Shown piece by piece: positions 51,151 to 59,617 of a stretch of 64,000 bases of DNA. The notes beneath the pieces are model-generated. The model searched no databases. It saw nothing but the letters and a program-made list of their open reading frames with translations, and was not told where the DNA came from. This DNA is from Actinoplanes sp. TFC3 (GTDB lineage: Bacteria; Actinomycetota; Actinomycetes; Mycobacteriales; Micromonosporaceae), in assembly GCF_001553785.1 (NCBI RefSeq), contig NZ_LOJP01000001.1:1235071-1299070 (forward strand), in the 5' to 3' direction. A program made the translations under genes and the position numbers. The first letter of the stretch is position 1; every line of letters starts with the position of its first letter.

Positions 51151-53186
51151 TCGTGCTGGCTCGGTGGGTGGTGGCCCGGCGGTGGTGGGTGGTGGCCGCC
51201 TGGCTGGTGCTGACCGTGGTGGGCGGGATCGCGGCGCCCAAGGCCACGGCTGCGCTGACGTATGACTTCTCGTTGCCCGGGCAGCCCGGTTATGAGACCA
51301 ACAAGGACATCACGGCGGCGTTTGGCAACGGCGGGGATTTCTCACCGATCCTGCTGGTGGTCGATCGGCCCGATCCGGCTGTTGCCGAGCGGGTAACGAC
51401 GGCGGTGCAGAGCGCTTTGCCGGGGTCGCGCATTTCGTCGTACGTGGATCAGCCTGAGCTTTTGCGCGACAATCTCGGGCTGATTCTGGTGTATCCGCGG
51501 CCCACTCCCGGTGGCGATGCGTATGTCGCCGCCTTGCCCGTGCTGCAGCAGATTGCCGAGCAGAATGGCGCGACGGTTACCGGTAAAGATGCCCTGGCCA
51601 CCGAGGGAGGTGGCGGCGGGGGAGCGGACGTGCTGGCCGAGACCATTTTCGGCGGTGCCGGTGCGCTGATTGTGCTGCTGCTGGTCTTCGGGTCCGTGCT
51701 GGCGCTGATGCCTTTGGTCATTGCCGCAGCGTCCATTCTCACCACCTTTCTCATCGTATGGGGGCTGACTGCGGTCACCGACATCTCGTTCATCGTGCAG
51801 TTCCTGCTCGCCCTGATCGGGTTGGGCGTGGCCATCGATTACGCCCTGCTGATCGTCACCCGCTGGCGCGAAGAACGAGGTCAAGGGCTGAGCAACGATG
51901 ACGCCGTACGATCAGCGCTGAGCACCGCCGGCCGTTCCGTCTTCTTTTCCGGAGTGACTGTCGCGGTCAGCCTGGCCGCCCTGATCGCTTTGCCCGTGCC
52001 CTTCCTGCGCAGCGTCGGATTCACCGGACTGCTCATTCCGGTCATGAGCGTGCTCGCGTCGCTCACCTTGTTGCCCGCACTTCTGTCGCTGTGCGGACCC
52101 CGGCTTGACTGGCCCCACCGGCGCTCCGCTGACCCGGAAAGCAAACTGTGGCGCCGGGTCGGCACCGCAGTCGTCCGGCACCGCTGGCTCTCCGCGATCC
52201 TGGCCACCCTTGTCCTGCTGATGCTCGCCGCGCCGGTGCTCGGGTTGCGGCTGGGACAGCCGACAAACGCCTCGCTCGCCTCCACCGGCGGTAAGGCCGG
52301 CGCCGCGATCACCGCTGTGGACAACTCCGGCATCGGGTCGGGCGTCTCCACCCCGATCGAGATCCTGACCACCGATCCGGCTGGCGTGCGCGCGAAGGTT
52401 GCCGCGGCTGACGGGGTGGCGGCGGCGATCGCTCCGGCCGGATGGCAGCGCGGTGACCAGGCGATTGTGCTGGCCTGGACCAGCCAGGACACCTCCACGG
52501 GCGAGGGTGAGGACGCGGCGGCCCGGGTGCGGACGGTGGCCGAGGATGCCGGTGCGCGGGTCGGCGGGACACCGGCCCAGGATGCCGACTTCGCGGTGGC
52601 CACGTACGGCAACGCCGGCTGGGTCGTGCTGATCATCGTGGTGGTCACGTTCCTGCTGCTCGCCCGCGCGCTGGGTTCGGTGGTGCTACCACTCAAAGCG
52701 TTGCTGCTCAACGTTGTTTCGCTCGCGGCGGCGTACGGGATAACGGTGTGGATCTGGCAGGACGGCCACGGCACCGAGCTGCTCTTCGATCAGAGCGCGT
52801 CCGGTGCCATCACCATCTGGGTGCCGATCGCCGTGTTCGCGTTCCTGTTCGGCTTGTCGATGGACTATGAGGTGTTCCTGCTGTCCCGCATCCGCGAGGA
52901 ACACGACAACGGCCACGACACCGACGATGCCACTGTGCATGGCGTGGCGCGCACCGGCCGGCTGGTCACGTCGGCGGCGCTGATCCTGTTCCTGGCCTTC
53001 ATTTCGCTGTCGCAGGTGCCCACGACCGAGGTGAAGATCCTGGCCACCGCGCTGGCCTTGGGCATCATCATCGACGCGACGATAGTGCGTGGTGTGCTGG
53101 CACCGGCTCTGGTGGCGGCGTTGGGCGAGGCGAACTGGTGGTGTCCGCGGAAGCACCGAAGCGACGCCGGTATTCCGTCGGCGTGA
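51147..53186 (+). CDS. MMPL-family RND transporter
   Basis: A 679-residue membrane protein with the two-fold MMPL layout: helix 1 (WWVVAAWLVLTVVGGIAA), an extracytoplasmic domain (about 40-170), five helices (ALIVLLLVFGSVLALMPLVI onwards), a second extracytoplasmic domain and five more helices. GLGVAIDYALLIVTRWREE and LFGLSMDYEVFLLSRIREE carry the conserved Asp-Tyr pairs of the proton relay. These proteins export lipids or drugs. TAGGGT 6 nt before the ATG suggests a leaderless mRNA. Its last 119 nt overlap the convergent GlxA-type gene. Confidence 0.92.
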   Translation: MIVLARWVVARRWWVVAAWLVLTVVGGIAAPKATAALTYDFSLPGQPGYETNKDITAAFGNGGDFSPILLVVDRPDPAVAERVTTAVQSALPGSRISSYVDQPELLRDNLGLILVYPRPTPGGDAYVAALPVLQQIAEQNGATVTGKDALATEGGGGGGADVLAETIFGGAGALIVLLLVFGSVLALMPLVIAAASILTTFLIVWGLTAVTDISFIVQFLLALIGLGVAIDYALLIVTRWREERGQGLSNDDAVRSALSTAGRSVFFSGVTVAVSLAALIALPVPFLRSVGFTGLLIPVMSVLASLTLLPALLSLCGPRLDWPHRRSADPESKLWRRVGTAVVRHRWLSAILATLVLLMLAAPVLGLRLGQPTNASLASTGGKAGAAITAVDNSGIGSGVSTPIEILTTDPAGVRAKVAAADGVAAAIAPAGWQRGDQAIVLAWTSQDTSTGEGEDAAARVRTVAEDAGARVGGTPAQDADFAVATYGNAGWVVLIIVVVTFLLLARALGSVVLPLKALLLNVVSLAAAYGITVWIWQDGHGTELLFDQSASGAITIWVPIAVFAFLFGLSMDYEVFLLSRIREEHDNGHDTDDATVHGVARTGRLVTSAALILFLAFISLSQVPTTEVKILATALALGIIIDATIVRGVLAPALVAALGEANWWCPRKHRSDAGIPSA

Positions 53187-54108
53187 GACCCGTCTCCCGG
53201 CGGATCAGGGCGCGCAGGTTGGTTGCCGTGCCCAAGCCGCTGCGGCGCGCGACCACGTCCAGGCGTGCTTCGCCACGTTCGATCAGCCGGCAGGCCAGCG
53301 TGACGCGTTCGCCGGTGAGCCAGGCCAGCGGGGTGGTGCCCAGCTCGGCGCGGAAGCGGCGGTGCAGGGTGGCCGGACTGACGGCGATCTGGGCGGCAAG
53401 GTCGGCGACCGTGATCGGCTGGTTTAGGTGCTGCTGGGCCCAGGCGAGCAGCGGAGCCAGCGAATCGTGGGGGATCTGCGGAATCGGGCGTTCGATGAAC
53501 TGACGCTGGCCGCCGTCGCGGTGCGCGGCAAAGACCAGCCGGCGGCTCACCGCGTTGGCGATCTCCGCGCCGTGGTCGCGGCGGACCACGTGCAGGCCCA
53601 GGTCAAGCGCGGCGGCGCTGCCGGCGGCGGTGAGGATGTCGCCGTCGTCGACGAACAGCACGTCCTGTTCGAGGGTGACCTGCGGGAAACGGGCGCGGAA
53701 GGCGTCGGCCCACTGCCAGTGCGCGGTGGCGCGGCGGCCGTCGAGGATGCCCGCCTCGGCCAGGGTGAACGCGCCGCTGCAGAAGCCGAGCATGCGGGCG
53801 CCGCGCTGGTGGGCCCGGCGGATCGCGGCGAGGACGGCGGGACGGCGGGGGACGTCGACGTCCGGGCGGTTGGGGACGATGACGGTGCCGGCCTCGTCGA
53901 GCGCTTCCAGCCCGGCCACCCCGGTGAGCGTGAAGAAGCCGTCGCGCATCCTGGTGGTCCGCGCGGCCGCGCACAGCCGGAAGTCGTACAGGTCGCGGCC
54001 CAGTTCGGGACGGCGCAGGCCGAAGACCTCGGTGGCGCAGCCCAGCTCGAACGGGTTCGAGTTCTCGTCGGCCAGCACCACCACCCGGTGCAAGGATTCT
54101 TGCGGCAT
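53068..54108 (-). CDS. GlxA-family transcriptional regulator (DJ-1/PfpI + AraC HTH)
   Basis: A 346-residue regulator related to the one at 16.1 kb. The DJ-1/PfpI domain has RMLGFCSGAFTLAEAGIL with the elbow cysteine; the AraC-type domain has ITVADLAAQIAVSPATLHRRFRAELG and SGLGTATNLRALIRRETGLTP. A Pro-rich C-terminal tail of about 30 residues extends into the MMPL gene on the other strand. It is divergent from the cupin gene by 44 bp and may control it; TAGAAA lies 6 nt before the ATG. Confidence 0.88.
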   Translation of the reverse strand: MPQESLHRVVVLADENSNPFELGCATEVFGLRRPELGRDLYDFRLCAAARTTRMRDGFFTLTGVAGLEALDEAGTVIVPNRPDVDVPRRPAVLAAIRRAHQRGARMLGFCSGAFTLAEAGILDGRRATAHWQWADAFRARFPQVTLEQDVLFVDDGDILTAAGSAAALDLGLHVVRRDHGAEIANAVSRRLVFAAHRDGGQRQFIERPIPQIPHDSLAPLLAWAQQHLNQPITVADLAAQIAVSPATLHRRFRAELGTTPLAWLTGERVTLACRLIERGEARLDVVARRSGLGTATNLRALIRRETGLTPTEYRRRFGASADTTSSPRPTPPPEPVPAHHALSSRR

Positions 54109-54152
54109 GTGCGATTTCTAGCACTCACCGGGTGCCGTGCCAAGGGGCCACC

Positions 54153-54545
54153 ATGAGCGGCATGACATCACTGGACAAGGCTCTGGCCAGCTTTGACGAG
54201 CTGTGGAGCCCGAGAATCGTGGCCGCCGTGAACGACTACGACGTGCGGATCGCCAAGGTGCAGGGCGAGCACATTTGGCACACCCACGACCACACCGATG
54301 AGTTCTTCCTCGTGCTCGACGGTGAGCTGACGATCGACCTGCGCGACCGTACGGTGGTGCTGCACCGCCACGACGTGTTCACCGTGCCACGGGGCACCGA
54401 GCACAAGCCGAGCTCGGCCGGCGGCGCGTCGATCCTGATGGTCGAGCCCACCGGGACGCTGAGCGTCGGCGACCGGCACGACGAGGTGCCCGCGCACGTG
54501 GACGCTACCCGCGGGCACCACCTTCGGACTCGATCCGAGCCTTGA
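54153..54545 (+). CDS. Cupin-domain protein
   Basis: A 130-residue single-domain cupin. The ATG at 54153 is chosen for AAGGGG about 5 nt upstream. HIWHTHDHTDEFFLVLDGEL matches cupin motif 1 (G-H-H-E metal ligands) and HRHDVFTVPRGTEHKP motif 2. It may bind a metal and a small ligand, as an enzyme or sensor. Its 3' end overlaps the convergent endonuclease-like gene by 41 nt. Confidence 0.85.
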   Translation: MSGMTSLDKALASFDELWSPRIVAAVNDYDVRIAKVQGEHIWHTHDHTDEFFLVLDGELTIDLRDRTVVLHRHDVFTVPRGTEHKPSSAGGASILMVEPTGTLSVGDRHDEVPAHVDATRGHHLRTRSEP

Positions 54546-56100
54546 TGCCGGTGTGCTCGGCCAGCAGGTTGAGCAGTGCGGAGCCGTCGAGCAGCTCGAT
54601 CGGCCGGCCGGTCAGCTCGTCGTGCACCGCGGGCTCGAAGCCGTCGGTGGCCACCAGGATGCCCTTTGTCGCACCAGCCTCGATGACAGCAGTGGCGAGC
54701 GCGGTGGCTGTCGCAACATCGACGACCTGGCCCCGTACCGTCTGAACCACCACTGGACCGCCGAACAGCGGGCGGGGGTCGGAGGCCAGCCAGCGACCTC
54801 CCTTGCCCGTGCCCATGGACAGGCCCATCGTGCAGAACAGATCCGCCACGGTCTGCTCCCACTCCGGCTCGGGCAACGTGGCCAGGTTGGGGCGCTCGTC
54901 GATGTCGCGCAGGACGTTGAACTCCTGGGTGAAGTCGTTGTCCGCCTCCCGCTCGAAATCGAGCACCGGCGTGACGCCGTCGAGGGCATCGGGCGTACCC
55001 GAAATGCCGCCTTGCAGGTGTTTGAGGCAGGCCACCGGATCGACCCGGCGCAACTTGATGGCGGCGAAGGTCTCCCGGTCGGTGTCCAGCGAAACCAAGC
55101 AGGGACGCACGAACTGGCCGGTGCGCCGGTCGATGGTGTCCACGATGCCGTTGAACAGGACCCGGCGGACCAGGCCGCCCCGATCCGCCTCGATGATTTC
55201 GTGTACGGAGCGCAGCGCCACCATCGCGATGACCTCGGTGTACCGGCGCCGGATCTCGCTCTCCTCGCGCGGCACGGCCAGCAGATCGTCGCGCACGCGG
55301 TCGTAGCGGTATTCCTTCACCACCGGGATCACCTCGACCGGCGGCAGGTGGTACTCGATCAGCAGATGCTGCTGCTTGGGCAGGAACGCGAGCCGGAAGT
55401 GCTGGGGGAAGTCGTCGGGATACACCGAGTTGCCGAGCACCATCGCGAAGTACTCCACCACCGATGACGGATCGGCTCCCGCGACCGCGGCGGCAAACCG
55501 GTCCACCTCCGCGTTGTACGCCAGCAACTTCGCCTCGTGTCGCTGTTTGTATTCCTGGTATTGCTGCTCGCGGGCGACCAGCCGGCGCAGGCGGCGCTGC
55601 TCGTGCTCGGCCCACTGCGCCTGGGCCTGGTCGAACGCACGCCGCGCGGCCGCCACCTGCTGAGCGTGCAGGCGCTCACCCCCGAGGATCTTGCCCACCC
55701 CGCGCGGTTGCGGCGGCGCGTAGCTCGACCAGGACGGCTCGGGCGCCGGGCGACCCAGCGGCCCGGGGTCGAACGGGGGCACCTCGATCGCCTTCTTGAA
55801 CCGGTCGAGGTCGATGTGATCATCCACGTCCAGCGTGGACAGCAGCAAGGTGTCGAGGTCGGTCAGCCGCGCCCGCAGATCGGCGTTGGCGGCGGCGGCG
55901 TCGGCCGTGCGCGCCTCGGCGTAGAGCCGCCGGTGCTCCCGTTGCCGGTCGGCGTCCGCGGCGGCCTGTTGAGCGGCGGCGATCGCCAGGTCGGCGTTGC
56001 GGCGGATCAGTTGCCGCTGCTGTGCGGCTGCGGTGCGCGAGCGTTGATCGGCGGCGGCCTGCGTCGCCTGCGCGCGCTGCATGTCCCGAATGATGCCCAT
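54505..56100 (-). CDS. Mrr-like restriction endonuclease fold protein, active site degenerate
   Basis: A 531-residue protein. The N-terminal 200 residues are mostly coiled coil (AAAQQAAADADRQREHRRLY, RRLRRLVAREQQYQEYKQRHE). The C-terminal 110 residues match the Mrr-type domain of actinobacterial restriction endonuclease proteins: WEQTVADLFCTMGL, VIEAGATKGILVATDGFEP and LLDGSALLNLLAEHTG. In that family the catalytic GG-V-D and VQ-x-K appear as GGRWLASD and VVVQTVRG here, so the Asp is displaced and the Lys replaced by Val. A DNA-binding but non-cleaving role is plausible. Confidence 0.78.
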   Translation of the reverse strand: MGIIRDMQRAQATQAAADQRSRTAAAQQRQLIRRNADLAIAAAQQAAADADRQREHRRLYAEARTADAAAANADLRARLTDLDTLLLSTLDVDDHIDLDRFKKAIEVPPFDPGPLGRPAPEPSWSSYAPPQPRGVGKILGGERLHAQQVAAARRAFDQAQAQWAEHEQRRLRRLVAREQQYQEYKQRHEAKLLAYNAEVDRFAAAVAGADPSSVVEYFAMVLGNSVYPDDFPQHFRLAFLPKQQHLLIEYHLPPVEVIPVVKEYRYDRVRDDLLAVPREESEIRRRYTEVIAMVALRSVHEIIEADRGGLVRRVLFNGIVDTIDRRTGQFVRPCLVSLDTDRETFAAIKLRRVDPVACLKHLQGGISGTPDALDGVTPVLDFEREADNDFTQEFNVLRDIDERPNLATLPEPEWEQTVADLFCTMGLSMGTGKGGRWLASDPRPLFGGPVVVQTVRGQVVDVATATALATAVIEAGATKGILVATDGFEPAVHDELTGRPIELLDGSALLNLLAEHTGIKARIESEGGARG

Positions 56101-56472
56101 GCGTCACCCTCGCTGACGTCTGTCTCGTCCTCGGTTCTGTGCCCGGACCGCCACCATATCTACCCGTTATGGATCACCCGGCCGGGGCCTCAGGGGATGA
56201 TCACGGACCTGGTGTTGCTCATCGTTCCACTGTCGGCACTCACGGTAACTGTCCGTCATGGATCACCCGATGTCCGGGCCGTTTCGCTGGGCCACCGCCA
56301 GGTCAGCCGATCGGTTGAATCCCTGCTCTGTTCGGCGGAGAACACCCTGTTCTTTGTGTTCCGGGCGCAGGTGCGAAAACATTGAGGCCTGCGCCCCCTG
56401 TTACATAGAGCGGTAACAGGTCGTAATAGGGCGGGGGCATCGTTCACTCGGCAGGGGAGGTGGGAACAGCGG
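56101..56472. promoter_or_regulatory. 372-bp divergent regulatory region
   Basis: It holds CTGTTAC-8-GTAACAG (56398-56419), a perfect 7-bp inverted repeat about 55 bp before the GGDEF-EAL start, and two copies of ATGGATCACCCG (near 56168 and 56259) 90 bp apart. The first may be an operator for the GGDEF-EAL gene. No gene was found. Confidence 0.5.
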
Positions 56473-58230
56473 ATGACAGCACCCGACGAGCGGTTCCCGC
56501 GTCCCCGGGCGCTGCGGGACCGCCTCTCCCGGCGCCCACGACTCAGCCCCAACGCGGGGCCGAGGCCGGCGCACTTGCCGGAGGCGCGGACGCCCGTGGA
56601 CGATGAAGTCTGGTTCCTGTACACCGCCGATGGTGACCGCGTGGCCTGGTCCGACGGCCTGGCGCGGCTGCTCGGCACCGGCGTCAACGGCATGGAGGTC
56701 AACCGCCAGCTGCTCGCGCACTATGTGCACCGCGACGACCATGCCACGGCGCTCGCCTCGATCACCCGCGCCTGGACCGCCCGCGAGTCGGTGCATGTGA
56801 CCGTTCGCTTGCTGCGCCCGGACGGAAGCTGGTTCGACGTGGACTGCCGGCTCGAGCCCTTGGCCGGGCGCGACGGCACGGTCAGTGGCATCCGCGGTGC
56901 GCTGCGCGACGTCTCCGCCCGCGAACGCGCCCGCCGCGAAGTCGACCGGCTGACCCGGCGCGGCGAGACCGTGCAGGCCTCCATCATCGATCCGGACCCC
57001 GCCACCGGCCTGCTCACCCGGGCCCGCTTCGCCGACGAGATCGACCGGGCGCAACGCCGCGGCGGGGGAGCGGTCCTGGTCATCCGGGTCGAAGCCGACC
57101 GGGCCGAGCTGGGCGGGCGTGACGGCGTCGAGCTGCTGCACCGCACTGCGCGCGTGCTGGAAGGCATCGCCCAGCCGGCCGACCTGCTGGGCCGCACCGG
57201 TCCGATGGAGATCGCGGTCCTGCTCCCCGGCACGTCGTGGGCCATGGCCCGGCGTCAAGCCGACCACTTCGTGGAGGCCCTGCGCACGCAGACGTTCGTG
57301 CTACCCGACGTGTGGGTGCACGCCCGCGCCTGGGCCGGGCTGGTCCGTTTCCGCCCCGACGGCGAGGCGGGCAGCCACGACCTGCTGATCGACGCCGAGC
57401 ACGCGTGGCGGCAGGCCCGCGAGGGCAACCGCCCGGTCACGCTCGTGCCCGACCCGGTGCCGGCCAAGGACCGCCAGGGTTCCTACCGCAGCCGCGTGGC
57501 CGCCGCCCTGGGCACCGATCGGTTCACCCTCTACGCCCAGCCCATCCTCGAACTGCAGACCAATCGGGTGCTGCGCCACGAGCTGCTGCTGCGCGTGATC
57601 GATGAGACGGGCACGCCCCAATCGCCGATCCAGGTGCTCGACACTGCCGAGCGCCTCGACGCGGTCTACGACATCGACTTGTGGGTGGTCGAGCGCGCGT
57701 TGCAACTGGCGACCTCCCTGCCCACTCACTCCTTCCAGATCAACCTTTCCGGCCGTACGGTCGGAGACCCGCGCCTGACCACCGAGATCGAAGCGCTGTT
57801 CGATCGGTACGCGGTGAACGCCGAGCAGCTGACGTTCGAGATCACCGAGACCGCCCTGATCGGCAACCTCAGCGAGGCCCGCCACTTCGCCGACCGCATC
57901 CGCGATCTCGGGTGCCAGCTCGCGCTCGACGACTTCGGGTCCGGCTACGCATCGTTTCGCTACCTGCGCCTGTTCCCGATCGACCTGGTCAAAATCGATG
58001 GGGAGTACGTCCGCGACCTCGTCGGCAACCCGCAGGATCAAGTGCTCGTGCAGGCCCTGATCAAGGTCTGCCAGGCATACGGCATCCACACCGTCGCCGA
58101 GTACGTCCAGGACGAGCCCACCCTGCGTATGCTGCGCGAATTCGGTGTCGACTTCGTGCAGGGATACCTGATCGGCCGCCCGGCGCCGGTGTCGACGCTC
58201 GGGGCGGGTAGCCGGCTGCGGTCGTCCTGA
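56473..58230 (+). CDS. PAS-degenerate GGDEF-EAL protein
   Basis: A 585-residue soluble protein. A PAS domain (about 45-150) ends with VSGIRGALRDVSARERARRE. The GGDEF domain (about 170-320) is degenerate: the signature position reads GPMEIAVLL, so it cannot make c-di-GMP. The EAL domain (about 335-580) has HELLLRV in place of the EAL triplet but keeps the catalytic Glu, INLSG, EITETAL, LDDFGSGYASF, KIDGEYV and AEYVQDE, so phosphodiesterase activity is likely. GGGAGG is 12 nt from the ATG. Confidence 0.88.
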   Translation: MTAPDERFPRPRALRDRLSRRPRLSPNAGPRPAHLPEARTPVDDEVWFLYTADGDRVAWSDGLARLLGTGVNGMEVNRQLLAHYVHRDDHATALASITRAWTARESVHVTVRLLRPDGSWFDVDCRLEPLAGRDGTVSGIRGALRDVSARERARREVDRLTRRGETVQASIIDPDPATGLLTRARFADEIDRAQRRGGGAVLVIRVEADRAELGGRDGVELLHRTARVLEGIAQPADLLGRTGPMEIAVLLPGTSWAMARRQADHFVEALRTQTFVLPDVWVHARAWAGLVRFRPDGEAGSHDLLIDAEHAWRQAREGNRPVTLVPDPVPAKDRQGSYRSRVAAALGTDRFTLYAQPILELQTNRVLRHELLLRVIDETGTPQSPIQVLDTAERLDAVYDIDLWVVERALQLATSLPTHSFQINLSGRTVGDPRLTTEIEALFDRYAVNAEQLTFEITETALIGNLSEARHFADRIRDLGCQLALDDFGSGYASFRYLRLFPIDLVKIDGEYVRDLVGNPQDQVLVQALIKVCQAYGIHTVAEYVQDEPTLRMLREFGVDFVQGYLIGRPAPVSTLGAGSRLRSS

Positions 58231-58263
58231 ATAATTCCCGGCCCACCCGGGTATGGGCAGGTC

Positions 58264-58653
58264 ATGGAGCACTACACGATCGCCACGGTGGCCGAGAAGA
58301 ACCCTGACTTCCGCCGAGTCCTGTGGACGGGCAAGCACACCCAGCTCGTCATCATGACGATCCCGCCGGGTGGCGAGATCGGTGAGGAAGTCCACGAAGT
58401 GGACCAGATCCTGACGTTCGTGAGCGGCGCCGGCGAAGCCAAGATCAGCGGCCAGACCCGCAAGGTCAACCAGGGCGACCTCGTCGTGGTCCCGGCCGGC
58501 CACAAGCACAACTTCACCAACGAGGGCCCGAACCCGCTGGTCCTCTACACGGTGTACGGCCCCGCCGAGCACGCGGACGGCGCGATCCACAAGACCAAGG
58601 AAGAGGCGGACGCCGCCGAAGAGGCCGGCAAGGACGAACCGCCGTCGAAGTGA
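58264..58653 (+). CDS. Cupin-domain protein with acidic tail
   Basis: A 129-residue cupin. Motif 1 is PPGGEIGEEVHEVDQILTFVSGAGEA and motif 2 is GDLVVVPAGHKHNFTN, followed by LVLYTVYGPAEHADGAIHKT, found in a widespread cupin group. The last 20 residues are charged (EEADAAEEAGKDEP). Probable metal-binding protein of unknown function. It starts 33 nt after the GGDEF-EAL gene on the same strand. Confidence 0.88.
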   Translation: MEHYTIATVAEKNPDFRRVLWTGKHTQLVIMTIPPGGEIGEEVHEVDQILTFVSGAGEAKISGQTRKVNQGDLVVVPAGHKHNFTNEGPNPLVLYTVYGPAEHADGAIHKTKEEADAAEEAGKDEPPSK

Positions 58654-59069
58654 GCACCAGCTTTCGATGCGCCGCGCCGCGTCTGCCACTCGGTGGCGGA
58701 GCGGCGCGCGCTGTTTGTTCAGGCTGCGGGCTGTGGGCGGCGACGCGCGCTGTTTGCGCCGGGCTGATGGAAACGGCACGGCGCCGGGGTCGGCCGTGGC
58801 CCCCCAGCCAGCCGATCCCGGCGCCGCGCCGGAGTGGAAAGTCTGGGCGGAACCATACTCTTGAGCGTTCAAGGAAGTCGATCGGTCTGCCCGATTGTTT
58901 ATCTTCCGTTTCCCGAACCTTGCCGGAGCCGAGCTGGTGGCGCCGCGCCCCAATTGCGTCATCCGGCTCGCGAGCGGTCCATCCGTCCCGCGAAAAAATC
59001 TGTTGAAGGTCGCCGAAACATGGCCACCCGGGCGATCAGTACCCGCGCCGCGGTAACTAACCTGCTGCC
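58654..59069. other. 416-bp intergenic region
   Basis: No supported gene. GCGCGCTGTTTG occurs twice (about 58706 and 58747). The part from about 58850 to 59040 is less GC-rich, and TAACCT at 59058-59063 sits 6 nt before the MarR start, so the MarR promoter is probably here. Confidence 0.45.
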
Positions 59070-59531
59070 ATGGACGAGCCCCGGTGGTTGACCGACGAAC
59101 AGCAGCAGGCGTGGCGCAAATTCGTCGAGGTGCTCGTCAAGGTTCCGGCTGCCCTTGAGGGCCAGCTCCAGCGGGACGCCGGCCTGACCCACATGGGCTA
59201 CCAGGTGATCACCACGCTCTCCGAACGCGACGACCGGCGCCTACCGATGAGCCGCCTGGCCAAGGAGGCGAGCGCGTCGCTGTCCCGGCTCTCCCACGTG
59301 GTCGCCCGGCTTGAGGCGCAAGGCTGGGTACGCCGCGAACGCGACCCCGATGACGGCCGCGTCCAGATCGCCGTCCTGACCGACCTCGGCTTCACCAAGG
59401 TGGTCGAATCAGCCCCCGGCCACGCCGAGTCGGTGCAGCAACTGGTCTTCGACCGGCTGAGCGGCTCCCAGGTCCGCCAGCTCGCCAAGCTCTGCGAAGC
59501 CCTCCTGGAAACCCCAGCCGACCAGACCTGA
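59070..59531 (+). CDS. MarR-family transcriptional regulator
   Basis: A 153-residue winged-helix regulator. The DNA-binding part is LPMSRLAKEASASLSRLSHVVARLEAQGWVRRERDPDDGR, with the wing Asp-Asp-Gly-Arg, followed by VQIAVLTDLG. The dimerisation helices are at both ends. Such proteins respond to small aromatic or oxidative ligands. The mRNA is probably leaderless (TAACCT 6 nt before ATG). The target gene is not evident. Confidence 0.9.
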   Translation: MDEPRWLTDEQQQAWRKFVEVLVKVPAALEGQLQRDAGLTHMGYQVITTLSERDDRRLPMSRLAKEASASLSRLSHVVARLEAQGWVRRERDPDDGRVQIAVLTDLGFTKVVESAPGHAESVQQLVFDRLSGSQVRQLAKLCEALLETPADQT

Positions 59532-59568
59532 CCCGCCGGCCGCCTCGCCGCTGACCGCAATCCGCGCC

Positions 59569-59590
59569 GGCTGCCGCCCGCACGGCAGCC
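59569..59590. terminator. Candidate bidirectional terminator
   Basis: GGCTGCCG-CCCGCA-CGGCAGCC forms an 8-bp perfect stem with a 6-nt loop between the convergent MarR and TPM genes. Confidence 0.6.
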
Positions 59591-59617
59591 AGCCGCGCCG
59601 CCCCGCCCGGCGGCCGG

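Noticed and set aside
58650..59006. A 118-codon frame after the second cupin
   Set aside because: No ribosome site, composition like non-coding DNA, and no recognisable fold; left as intergenic.
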